Shown: positions 9,374-17,997 of the stretch, in pieces
How the letters are laid out: every line of letters starts with the position of its first letter
Position numbering within the stretch: position 1 is the stretch's first letter
NCBI RefSeq assembly: GCF_019104745.1
Contig: NZ_JAHRWL010000001.1
Span: 496,001 to 560,000 of the forward strand
Direction of reading: 5' to 3'
DNA from: Thalassococcus arenae
GTDB lineage: Bacteria; Pseudomonadota; Alphaproteobacteria; Rhodobacterales; Rhodobacteraceae
DNA length: 64,000 nucleotides
Made by a program: the position numbers and the translations under genes
The notes under the pieces: generated by a model
What the model saw: only the letters and a program-made list of their open reading frames with translations
Told to the model about the DNA's origin: nothing
The model's database searches: none

Positions 9374-10657
9374 ATGTTGAAGAAATCACTTGCCTCTACC
9401 GCCGCTGCCCTGATCTCGGCAAGCCTGCCCGCCAGCGCTCAGGACGTTTCCTGCCCGATCAAGGTGGGCGTCCTGCATTCGTTGTCCGGCACCATGGCCA
9501 TCTCGGAAACGACGTTGAAAGACACCATGGAAATGCTGATCGACCAGCAGAACGAAAAGGGCGGTCTTCTGGGTTGCGAACTTGAAGCCGTGGTCGTCGA
9601 CCCGGCCTCCGACTGGCCGCTCTTCGCCGAAAAGGCGCGTGAACTGCTGACGGTGCACAATGTCGACGTGATCTTCGGGAACTGGACCAGCGTGAGCCGC
9701 AAATCCGTGCTGCCGGTGATCGAGGAATTGAACGGCCTGCTGTTCTACCCGGTTCAATACGAAGGCGAGGAAAGCTCGAAGAACGTTTTCTACACGGGGG
9801 CCGCGCCGAACCAGCAGGCGATCCCGGCGACGGATTATTTCCTCGAGGAACTGGGCGTCGAGAAATTCGCCCTGCTCGGCACCGACTATGTCTATCCGCG
9901 CACCACGAACAACATCCTGGAAAGCTATCTTCAGCAAAAGGGCATCGCGGCCGAAGACATCTTCGTCAACTACACGCCTTTCGGCCATTCCGACTGGTCC
10001 AAGATCGTGGCCGATGTGGTGGCTCTGGGCGCCGACGGCAAGAAGGTCGGTGTCATCAGCACGATCAACGGCGACGCCAATGTGGGTTTCTACAAGGAAC
10101 TCGCGGCTGCGGGCATCTCGGCAGACGACATTCCGGTCGTGGCGTTCTCGGTGGGCGAAGAGGAACTGTCGGGCCTCGACACGTCGAACCTGGTCGGACA
10201 CCTTGCAGCCTGGAACTACTTCCAGTCTGCCGACACGCCCGAAAACGAAGCCTGGGTCGCCGCCTGGAAGGCGCGGATGGGCGAGGATCGGGTGACCAAC
10301 GATCCGATGGAGGCGCATTACATCGGCTTCAACATGTGGGTGAACGCGGCCACGCAGGCCGGGACGACCAACGTGGATGCCGTTCGCACCGCGATGTACG
10401 GACAGGAATTCCCGAACCTGACCGGTGGCACCGCCGTGATGCTGCCGAACCACCATCTGTCCAAGCCTGTCCTGATCGGCGAGATCCAGGCCGATGGCCA
10501 GTTCGATATCATCAGCCAGACCGAGGAAGTGCCGGGCGACGCCTGGACCGACTTCTTGCCGGAATCGGCCGTGCTGACGTCCGATTGGAAGGATCTCGGC
10601 TGCGGCATGTACAACACCCAGACCGAAACCTGCGTGCAGATCCAGTCGAACTACTGA
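9374..10657 (+). CDS. urtA: Urea ABC transporter, periplasmic urea-binding protein
   Basis: A 427-residue type-1 periplasmic binding protein of the UrtA family. The chosen ATG (9374) follows AAAGGAAC and gives a normal signal peptide ending in ASAQ; an upstream in-frame ATG at 9317 would add 19 residues without signal character. The mature protein begins with the family-type segment IKVGVLHSLSGTMAISE and contains the UrtA-like stretch NGLLFYPVQYEGEESS. It captures urea (possibly short-chain amides) in the periplasm and delivers it to UrtBC. It is first in the urtABCDE operon and is followed by a strong hairpin that may keep its mRNA more abundant than the rest. No urease genes are in the window. 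Confidence 0.95.
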   Translation: MLKKSLASTAAALISASLPASAQDVSCPIKVGVLHSLSGTMAISETTLKDTMEMLIDQQNEKGGLLGCELEAVVVDPASDWPLFAEKARELLTVHNVDVIFGNWTSVSRKSVLPVIEELNGLLFYPVQYEGEESSKNVFYTGAAPNQQAIPATDYFLEELGVEKFALLGTDYVYPRTTNNILESYLQQKGIAAEDIFVNYTPFGHSDWSKIVADVVALGADGKKVGVISTINGDANVGFYKELAAAGISADDIPVVAFSVGEEELSGLDTSNLVGHLAAWNYFQSADTPENEAWVAAWKARMGEDRVTNDPMEAHYIGFNMWVNAATQAGTTNVDAVRTAMYGQEFPNLTGGTAVMLPNHHLSKPVLIGEIQADGQFDIISQTEEVPGDAWTDFLPESAVLTSDWKDLGCGMYNTQTETCVQIQSNY

Positions 10658-10683
10658 TCCACCGATTGGTTTCAGACCGAACG

Positions 10684-10704
10684 GGAGGGCGGTCGCCGCC
10701 CTCC
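10684..10704 (+). terminator. Intercistronic hairpin urtA/urtB
   Basis: GGAGGGCGG at 10684-10692 pairs with CCGCCCTCC at 10696-10704 around a 3-nt loop, in the 70-nt urtA-urtB gap. There is no T-run after it, so it is more likely an mRNA-stabilising or attenuating hairpin than a full terminator. Confidence 0.6.
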
Positions 10705-10727
10705 GACACCCCGGAAAGAGAGCGCCA

Positions 10728-12692
10728 ATGACCCGTGCTTTGTGCCGGTTTCTGGTTCTTCTGCTGACATGCGTCGCCCATCCGGTGGCGGCGCAACAGG
10801 CGGATGCGCCGATCCAGCAGATCCTGCAAACCCATGGCCAGGTGATCGAGAGATCCTCGCGTCAGACCATCGGTCCGGCGATCGACGCCCTTGCAAAAAG
10901 CGGCTTGCCCGAGGCACAGGCCGTTCTCGAGAAATGGCAGGCCAAGCAGATGTGGCGGCACCGCGACAGCGGCTTGTTCGTCTGGGCTGATGAGGTTGAC
11001 CGCGACACCCTGCGGATCTTCGATTTCGCGGGTGGCGCCGAGATCGGGACGGTCCCCGATGACGACTATGCGCAACTCAAACCCAATTCCGGCATTCGCG
11101 GCCTGATCGGTGCGGCGCTCGTGCAATTCCAGTTGACCGACCCGTTGCCTGCAAACCGCGCAACGGCGCTGGACGCCATCGAACGCGATCCCGAACCGTC
11201 GCATCTGGACGCTTTGCGCGCCGCTTCGAACGATGAACCCGATCCGGTTCTCGAGGCCCGCAAGCAGCGTCTCGAACGCCTTCTGACCATCCGGTTCGAT
11301 CCGGATGATGCCGCACGGATCGCCGCGATGGACGGATTCCGGGGCGATCTGGGCGTCGATGTCCGCGCAGCGCTGAACCCGTTGCTGGCAACGCGTACCG
11401 AGGCGTCCGCCATCCGACCCGAAGGCGCGGACATCGCGCGATTTCTCGAACCGGGAACCGAGGCGTTGTCCGAGGATGCGGCCTATCGCCTGCTGGTGGC
11501 TTCCGGACTGGCAGAACCCAGGATCAGCCGCGCCGACAAACGCCGCGCGCTCGAGGCGAATATCGACAACGGCACGGTCGCAGGAATCGAGCTGGCCACG
11601 CTTGACAGCATCGCGGCCCGCGACATGGCCTATGACGCACTGGCCGAGAGAGGCGTCGTCACGCCCGTTGCCACCGAGGCCGAGGTTGCGACCGCGCTGG
11701 CCTCGCATGTGTTCTTCGACCGCTACATCGGCGCACCTGCCCCTGTGGCACAAGCCGCAGCCGAGGTCTTGGAAAGCATCGAAACCAAGGTCGCGATCAA
11801 CCAGACACTGGATCTCGGACTGGATGCCTTGTCGCTTGCCTCGATCTATTTCCTGGCGGCGATCGGGCTGGCCATCACCTTTGGCGTGATGGGTGTCATC
11901 AACATGGCCCATGGCGAATTCATCATGATGGGCGCCTATACCGGTTACGTGGTGCAACTGTTCGTCCCGGACTACACGCTGTCCATCCTGCTCGCCATTC
12001 CGCTGGCCTTTGCGGTCACCTTCGGCGCGGGCGTCGCCTTGGAGCGGCTGGTGATCCGCTGGCTTTACCACCGGCCTCTGGAAACGCTGCTGGCGACGTT
12101 CGGCGTGTCGATCGCACTGCAGCAGATCGCCAAGAACATCTTCGGCACCCAGGCCCGCCCGCTGACCGCGCCTTCCTGGCTGGACGGGTCGCTTGTGTTC
12201 AACGACATCGTGTCGATCAGCTATATCCGGATCGCGATCTTCGTGCTGGCGCTGCTGTTCCTGGCGCTTTTCCTGTTGGTGATGAACCGCACGCGGCTGG
12301 GACTGGAAGTGCGGGCCGTCACCCAGAACCCGCGCATGGCGGCGTCGATGGGGATCAACCCCGACCGCATCAACATGCTGACCTTCGGCTTCGGCTCGGG
12401 CGTCGCCGGCATCGCGGGCGTGGCCATCGGGCTGTATGCCAAGGTCACCTCGGAAATGGGTGCGGACTACATCGTGCAAAGCTTCATGACCGTGGTCGTC
12501 GGCGGTGTCGGCAACATCTGGGGCACATTGCTGGGCGCGACGCTGGTCGGCACGCTGCAAAAGGGGATCGAATGGCTGAACCCGTCGAACACGCTGGCGG
12601 CGCAGACCTACATGATCCTGTTCATCATCCTGTTCATCCAGTTCCGGCCGCGTGGGATCATCGCGCTCAAGGGCCGCGCGGCGGAGGCATGA
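10728..12692 (+). CDS. urtB: Urea ABC transporter, permease UrtB
   Basis: A 654-residue protein of two parts. Residues 1-23 are a signal peptide and about 24-350 a soluble Ala-rich helical region typical of the long UrtB form. The last 290 residues are a LivH-type permease with about eight membrane segments and the family motif GVINMAHGEFIMMGAYTG. With UrtC it forms the urea channel in the inner membrane. It lies 70 nt after urtA and just before urtC. The N-terminal part probably faces the periplasm, but its role is not established. Confidence 0.93.
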   Translation: MTRALCRFLVLLLTCVAHPVAAQQADAPIQQILQTHGQVIERSSRQTIGPAIDALAKSGLPEAQAVLEKWQAKQMWRHRDSGLFVWADEVDRDTLRIFDFAGGAEIGTVPDDDYAQLKPNSGIRGLIGAALVQFQLTDPLPANRATALDAIERDPEPSHLDALRAASNDEPDPVLEARKQRLERLLTIRFDPDDAARIAAMDGFRGDLGVDVRAALNPLLATRTEASAIRPEGADIARFLEPGTEALSEDAAYRLLVASGLAEPRISRADKRRALEANIDNGTVAGIELATLDSIAARDMAYDALAERGVVTPVATEAEVATALASHVFFDRYIGAPAPVAQAAAEVLESIETKVAINQTLDLGLDALSLASIYFLAAIGLAITFGVMGVINMAHGEFIMMGAYTGYVVQLFVPDYTLSILLAIPLAFAVTFGAGVALERLVIRWLYHRPLETLLATFGVSIALQQIAKNIFGTQARPLTAPSWLDGSLVFNDIVSISYIRIAIFVLALLFLALFLLVMNRTRLGLEVRAVTQNPRMAASMGINPDRINMLTFGFGSGVAGIAGVAIGLYAKVTSEMGADYIVQSFMTVVVGGVGNIWGTLLGATLVGTLQKGIEWLNPSNTLAAQTYMILFIILFIQFRPRGIIALKGRAAEA

Positions 12693-12693
12693 C

Positions 12694-13950
12694 ATGACGG
12701 ATATCACGCTCTCGGCACCGCGCCGACCGTTCGTCGCACGCCACCCGTCGGTCGTGGTGTTCCTGGCCTGTCTTGCCCTGTTCACCCTTGGCGTGACGAT
12801 CCTGGCCGAAGGCTTCGGCATCGGGGTGATCTCGACCTCGTTCGTCAAGACCCTGGGCAAGACGCTGTGCCTGTGCCTGGTTGCGCTGGCGATGGACCTG
12901 GTCTGGGGTTATTGCGGCATCCTCAGCCTGGGCCACATGGCCTTTTTCGGGATCGGCGGCTACGCCATCGGGATGTGGCTGATGTATGCCCGGACCGAGA
13001 TCATCGTCCGCGACAGCCTGGCCAACGTGCCCCTGCCGCCGACACCGCAGGAAATCTCGGACGGGATCGCCACGCAGATCTTCGGCGTCGTGGGCGCCTC
13101 GGAATTTCCGCCGATCTGGGCGGTCGCCCATTCCCTGCCGCTGCAACTGGCCGCGGTGGTTTTGGTGCCCGGTCTGCTGGCGCTGGTTTTCGGCTGGCTG
13201 GCTTTCCGGAGCCGCGTCACCGGCGTCTACCTGTCGATCCTGACCCAGGCGATGACACTGGCGCTGTCGCTTTACCTGTTCCAGAACGACAGCGGGCTGC
13301 GCGGCAACAACGGCCTGTCGGGCCTGCAGAACCTGCCGGGGCTGGGCCACGTGCCGCAATCGGCGGTGTCGATGTGGTTCTTCTGGGCGTCGGCGCTGGC
13401 GCTTGGCGCGGGCTATCTGCTGTGCGCCTGGATCGTGTCGGGCAAGTTCGGCTCGGTCATCCGGGCGATCCGCGACGACGAGGCGCGGGTGCGCTTTCTG
13501 GGCTACCCGGTCGAAGCGTTCAAGCTGTTCGTGTTCACGCTGACGGCCATCATCGCGGGGATCGCGGGCGCGCTTTACTATCCGCAGGCGGGCATCATCA
13601 ATCCGGCCGAAATCGCGCCCATCGCGTCGATCTACCTGGCGGTGTGGGTCGCGATCGGCGGGCGCGGGCGGCTGTACGGCGCGGTGATCGGCGCGGCCTT
13701 CGTATCGCTGGTCTCGACCTGGTTCACGGGCGGGCAAGCCCCCGACCTGAACCTGGGTTTCTACACGATCAAATGGGTCGACTGGTGGACCGTGCTGCTG
13801 GGTTTCAGCTTTGTCGCCGTGACCCTGTTCGCGCCCAAGGGAATCGGCGGGCTGGTCGATCTGTTCACCGATCGCCGCAGCCCGGACCGGCACGGCGCCG
13901 ATCTTGGCCCCGATCCCGGCGCCCTGCGCGAAAGGGAGGCTGAACAATGA
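12694..13950 (+). CDS. urtC: Urea ABC transporter, permease UrtC
   Basis: A 418-residue LivM-type permease with about ten hydrophobic segments and the typical stretches DLVWGYCGILSLGHMAFFG and RVTGVYLSILTQAMTLAL. The start at 12694 lies two bases after the urtB stop, with GGAGG six bases upstream; an upstream start at 12652 would overlap urtB. It pairs with UrtB to form the membrane pore for urea import. The stop overlaps the urtD start (ATGA), which indicates translational coupling. Confidence 0.93.
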   Translation: MTDITLSAPRRPFVARHPSVVVFLACLALFTLGVTILAEGFGIGVISTSFVKTLGKTLCLCLVALAMDLVWGYCGILSLGHMAFFGIGGYAIGMWLMYARTEIIVRDSLANVPLPPTPQEISDGIATQIFGVVGASEFPPIWAVAHSLPLQLAAVVLVPGLLALVFGWLAFRSRVTGVYLSILTQAMTLALSLYLFQNDSGLRGNNGLSGLQNLPGLGHVPQSAVSMWFFWASALALGAGYLLCAWIVSGKFGSVIRAIRDDEARVRFLGYPVEAFKLFVFTLTAIIAGIAGALYYPQAGIINPAEIAPIASIYLAVWVAIGGRGRLYGAVIGAAFVSLVSTWFTGGQAPDLNLGFYTIKWVDWWTVLLGFSFVAVTLFAPKGIGGLVDLFTDRRSPDRHGADLGPDPGALREREAEQ

Positions 13951-14687
13951 GCTCGCTTCTCGAGGTGTCGGGCGTGTCGGTATCCTTCGACGGGTTCAAG
14001 GCGATCAACAACCTGTCGTTCCAGATCGGCGCGCGCGAATTGCGGGCGGTGATCGGGCCGAACGGGGCGGGAAAGACGACCTTCATGGACATCGTCACCG
14101 GCAAGACGCGCCCCGACAGCGGCCGCGTGACATACGGCACCAAGGCGGTGTCGCTGTTGTCTATGTCCGAAAGCCGGATCGCCCAGGCGGGTATCGGACG
14201 CAAGTTCCAGCGTCCGACAGTGTTCGAGGACCAAAGCGTGCGCGCCAACCTGACTATGGCGTTGAAAGGCGACCGGGGGCCGTTCGCCGTGCTGTTTTCC
14301 AGGACCACCCGCGCCCAGGCCGAACGGGTGGCCGATCTGGCAGCAGAAATCGGGCTGTCGGGCACGCTCGACCGGAAGGCTGGAGAACTCAGCCACGGTC
14401 AGAAGCAATGGCTGGAGATCGGCATGCTGCTGGCGCAGGACCCGCAGCTTTTGCTGGTCGACGAACCCGCCGCCGGCATGACACCCGCCGAGCGCGAACA
14501 CACGACGGACCTGCTGGTCGAGGCGGCCAAGACACGCGCCGTGGTGGTGGTCGAGCATGACATGGAATTCGTCCGCCGCCTGAACTGCCGGGTCACCGTC
14601 CTGCACGAAGGCTCGGTCCTTGCCGAAGGGTCGATCGACCACGTCACGTCGAACGACAAGGTGATCGAGGTGTATCTTGGCCGGTGA
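13947..14687 (+). CDS. urtD: Urea ABC transporter, ATPase UrtD
   Basis: A 246-residue ATP-binding subunit of the LivG type: Walker A GPNGAGKT at 37-44, signature LSHGQ near 147 (second Gly of LSGGQ position occupied by His-Gly, usual for UrtD), Walker B LLLVDEP, and H-loop VEHDMEF. It powers UrtBC together with UrtE. It overlaps urtC by 4 nt and urtE by 11 nt, so all three are translationally coupled. Confidence 0.93.
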   Translation: MSSLLEVSGVSVSFDGFKAINNLSFQIGARELRAVIGPNGAGKTTFMDIVTGKTRPDSGRVTYGTKAVSLLSMSESRIAQAGIGRKFQRPTVFEDQSVRANLTMALKGDRGPFAVLFSRTTRAQAERVADLAAEIGLSGTLDRKAGELSHGQKQWLEIGMLLAQDPQLLLVDEPAAGMTPAEREHTTDLLVEAAKTRAVVVVEHDMEFVRRLNCRVTVLHEGSVLAEGSIDHVTSNDKVIEVYLGR

Positions 14688-15384
14688 CATTCTGAAGATC
14701 GAGGGACTGACCCTGCATTACGGCGGCAGTCAGATCCTGCATGGCGTCGATATCACTGCCGCCCGAGGCAAGGTCACCTGCGTGATGGGCACCAACGGCG
14801 TCGGCAAGACCAGCCTGCTCAAGGCGATATCCGGCACGCATCCGCGCAGCGGCGGCACCTATCGGCTGGATGGCGAAGAAATCGGCCGCGCCAGTGCCTT
14901 TGCCCTGGCGCGAAAGGGCGTCGCCTATGTGCCGCAGGGGCGCGAGATCTTTCCTTTCATGACGGTGCAGGAAAACCTGGAAACCGGGTTCGCCTGCCTG
15001 CCCCGCGACCGGCGCCGGATACCGCCCGAGATCTTCGACCTGTTCCCGATCCTGCGGGACTTTCTGAACCGGCGCGGCGGCGATCTGTCGGGCGGGCAAC
15101 AGCAGCAGCTGGCCATCGCCCGGGCGCTGGTCACGCGACCGAAACTGCTGCTGCTGGACGAGCCGACAGAGGGCATCCAGCCCAACATCATCAAGCAGAT
15201 CGGCGACGTGATCCGGCAGTTGCGGGACGGCGGCGATATGGCGATCGTGCTGGTGGAACAGTTCTTCGACTTCGCCTTCAGCATCGGCGACGACTTTATC
15301 GTGCTGGAACGCGGTGCGCCGAAACTGAAGGGCCGCGCCGGAGAGTTGCAGCGCGAAACGTTGTTGCAGGCGGTTTCGGTCTGA
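14677..15384 (+). CDS. urtE: Urea ABC transporter, ATPase UrtE
   Basis: A 235-residue LivF-type ATPase: Walker A GTNGVGKT at 38-45, GVAYVPQGREIFPFMTVQEN, signature LSGGQQQQ, Walker B LLLLDEPTEGIQ, H-loop VEQFFDF. The TTG start at 14677 lies inside the end of urtD; no in-frame ATG would keep the first beta strand, so TTG is preferred. It is the last urt gene, and the convergent flavoprotein gene stops at the very next base (15385) with no terminator between them. Confidence 0.92.
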   Translation: MAGDILKIEGLTLHYGGSQILHGVDITAARGKVTCVMGTNGVGKTSLLKAISGTHPRSGGTYRLDGEEIGRASAFALARKGVAYVPQGREIFPFMTVQENLETGFACLPRDRRRIPPEIFDLFPILRDFLNRRGGDLSGGQQQQLAIARALVTRPKLLLLDEPTEGIQPNIIKQIGDVIRQLRDGGDMAIVLVEQFFDFAFSIGDDFIVLERGAPKLKGRAGELQRETLLQAVSV

Positions 15385-17820
15385 TCAGGCGCGCGGGCGG
15401 GTCATGCCGGGATCAAAAGGCGACGGGGCAATGACCCGGGCCCCGACGCGGTCGCCGCACAGGTCCAGCTGCATCTCCGAACCAATGTCCGCAAACGATG
15501 GTTCCACAAAGCCGTAGGCGAGGTTCATGCCGACGCGATACCCCCATGCGCCGGAGGTGATCGTGCCAACAACCTTGTCTGCGACCATCAGTGACGCGCC
15601 GGGATGCGCCGGCGCGTGGGTCGCGGCGATCTGCAGGCTGACCAGCCGACGCCTCGGACCGGCGGCTTGCCGTTGCTCCAGGGCCGCCTTGCCGACGAAA
15701 TCGTCCTTCTCAAACTTCACGAAGCGGCCGAGCCCGGTCTCAAACGGGTCGAATTCGGTGATCAAGTCGGCCTTCCAGTGCAGAAACCCCTTCTCCATCC
15801 GCATCGATTCGACCGCGCGGGCGCCGAAGAGTTCCAGGCCATGCGCCTGCCCCGCTTTGCGCAGGGCGATGTAGGCGGCATAGAGCGATGCATTCGGCAC
15901 GTGGATTTCGTAGGCCAGTTCGCCGGAAAAGCTGACGGCCATGACCGTGGCAGGGGCGAAGCCGACAAAGCACTCGCGCACCGACAGCCAGGGGAATGCC
16001 GCCGCCGACCAGTCACCGCGCGCGCAGGCCGACAGCACCGCGCGCGCCTTGGGTCCGGCCAACACAAGGATCGTCTGATCGTTGGTCAGGCTGCGCAGCG
16101 ACACGTCCTCGCCGTCGCGCAGATGCAGGCGCAGCCAATCCATGTCATGAAATTCGGACGCTGCCGCCGAGCCGTACCAGACGCGCTCGGGCCCGCGGTC
16201 GCCGGCGGGCAGGTTGGCGATGGTCGCCTCGGCCTTGACCATGCCGTGCCGGTTCAACAGATAAGTCAGCCCCACCCGGCCCGTCCTGCGCGGCAAAGCC
16301 CCGCAAACCATCCGGTCGAGAAAGGCGTGCCGGTCGGCCCCGGTGATCTCGATCCGGTTGAAGCCGTTGACCTCGCACAGGCCGACATTGCCCGCGACGT
16401 TGCGCACCTCTTGCCCGATCACGTCGAACGCCTCGTCGAACCCGAAGCCCAGGGATGGATGGAAATCCCTTGCGGGCTTGATGTAGTCGACCCTTTCCCA
16501 ACCGTTGACCACGGTGAACTCCGCCCCTTCGGCTGCCAGAACCGGGGTCAGCGGCGTCGTCTTGGCGGGTCTGCCCGCCGGGCGATGTTCGTGGGGAAAG
16601 TGAAAGCGGAATTCGTTCTGGTAATCCTCGATCGCCTTCAGCGAGGTCAACTCGACATTGGCATGCCCGGTGAACCGGCGCGGGTCGAGACACCAGGTGT
16701 CATAGCATGCCTCGCCGTGCACGATCTGCTGGGCCAGCAACCAGCCGTGACCGCCGCCTTCACCCAGCCCCGCGCGCAGCCCGATGATGCAGAAGGCGTT
16801 GCGCTTGCCGGGGATCGGACCGACCAGCGGCGCGCCGTCGATGGTGTAGGTGATCGGGCCGTTGACCACGCGCTTGATCCCGACTTCGGCCAGCACGGGC
16901 ATCCGCTCGAAGGCGCCTTCCAGCACGTCCATCACGCGGTCGAGGTCATCGGGGCAGAGATCGTTGGAGAAATCCGGGCTGATCCCGTCCATGCCCCATG
17001 TCTTGCAGTCCTGTTCGTAAAAGCCCACCAGCAGGCCGTTCTTCTCCTGCCGCGAATAATAGTCGCTGATCGGGCAGCGCAGCAACGGCATCCGGTGGCC
17101 GGCGTCGACGATGGCGGGGATGTCCTCGGTCACGAAATACTGGTGTTCCATCGAGGCGACCGGATGTTGCACACCCATCATCGCCCCCACCTCGTTCACG
17201 CGGTAGCCGCAGGCATTCACGACCACGTCGCAGTCGATATCGCCTTTTTCGGTGTGTACGGTCCAGGTATCGTCCTTGTGCTGCGTCAGTCCCGTCACCG
17301 CCGTTTGGCGGTACACCTCGGCACCGGCCTTGCGGGCGTGAAATGCGAGCGCCTGACACAGTTGCGCAGGATCGATGTCGCCATCTTCGCCGTCCCAAAG
17401 CCCGCCGAGCAGGTTCTCCGTCGAGATCAGCGGGTGGCGCCGGGCGCATTCGGCCGCGTCGATCACCTCGAACGTCACGCCCATCCCGCGTGCCATCGAC
17501 GCGAAGTGACGATAGCCCTGCATCTGCGCCTCGGTATTGGCCAGGCGGATGCCGCCATCGCCGTGGTGGTAACCGACCGGATAGTCGGGATCGTCGCGCA
17601 GCTTCTTGTAAAGCGCGATGGAGTGCGACTTCAGGCCGACCATCGTCTGGTTCATCCCGAAATTCGTCACCTGCGCAGCGGAATGCCAGGTGGTGCCACT
17701 GGTCAGTTCGTCGCGTTCCACCAGGACAACATCGGACCAACCTTCCTGGGCGAGGTGATACAGGGTTGAACATCCGGCAATGCCACCGCCGATGACGACC
17801 ACGCGGGTTTGCGATTTCAT
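15385..17820 (-). CDS. Dimethylglycine/sarcosine dehydrogenase-like flavoprotein
   Basis: An 811-residue two-domain enzyme. The N-terminal half is a DAO-type flavoprotein with FAD motif VVIGGGIAGCSTLYHL near residue 8 and SGTTWHSAAQ, whose His is the usual covalent FAD ligand. The C-terminal half (about 430-800) is a GcvT-like folate-binding module with the typical GLGRFVKFEKDDFVG segment. Such enzymes oxidatively demethylate dimethylglycine or sarcosine and pass the one-carbon unit to tetrahydrofolate; the exact substrate cannot be read from sequence. Start ATG 17820 has GAGGAG eight bases upstream. It is divergent from an MttB-like gene, which fits methylated-amine breakdown, and ends against urtE. 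Confidence 0.85.
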   Translation of the reverse strand: MKSQTRVVVIGGGIAGCSTLYHLAQEGWSDVVLVERDELTSGTTWHSAAQVTNFGMNQTMVGLKSHSIALYKKLRDDPDYPVGYHHGDGGIRLANTEAQMQGYRHFASMARGMGVTFEVIDAAECARRHPLISTENLLGGLWDGEDGDIDPAQLCQALAFHARKAGAEVYRQTAVTGLTQHKDDTWTVHTEKGDIDCDVVVNACGYRVNEVGAMMGVQHPVASMEHQYFVTEDIPAIVDAGHRMPLLRCPISDYYSRQEKNGLLVGFYEQDCKTWGMDGISPDFSNDLCPDDLDRVMDVLEGAFERMPVLAEVGIKRVVNGPITYTIDGAPLVGPIPGKRNAFCIIGLRAGLGEGGGHGWLLAQQIVHGEACYDTWCLDPRRFTGHANVELTSLKAIEDYQNEFRFHFPHEHRPAGRPAKTTPLTPVLAAEGAEFTVVNGWERVDYIKPARDFHPSLGFGFDEAFDVIGQEVRNVAGNVGLCEVNGFNRIEITGADRHAFLDRMVCGALPRRTGRVGLTYLLNRHGMVKAEATIANLPAGDRGPERVWYGSAAASEFHDMDWLRLHLRDGEDVSLRSLTNDQTILVLAGPKARAVLSACARGDWSAAAFPWLSVRECFVGFAPATVMAVSFSGELAYEIHVPNASLYAAYIALRKAGQAHGLELFGARAVESMRMEKGFLHWKADLITEFDPFETGLGRFVKFEKDDFVGKAALEQRQAAGPRRRLVSLQIAATHAPAHPGASLMVADKVVGTITSGAWGYRVGMNLAYGFVEPSFADIGSEMQLDLCGDRVGARVIAPSPFDPGMTRPRA

Positions 17821-17997
17821 ACCGTCTACTCCTCTGCGCCTTGCAGCGCATGGTGGGCAAATGCGCAAGAGCCGCAACGGGTATCTCTCTTTTTGCAGAA
17901 TCGAAGAGCCCGGCTGCGATCTTTTCGGAAACGCGACGTCGCCGTTGCGGCGCTTGCAATGCTATGCGCTGTTCTCAGGACGGAACGGAGGCGCGGT

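Noticed and set aside
10512-12860. 782-codon antisense open frame over urtB
   Set aside because: Composition (His/Gln/Asp/Arg-rich without domains) is that of an antisense shadow of a GC-rich gene; urtB on the other strand has clear family motifs. The same applies to long antisense frames over 15604-17769 and 24540-26363.
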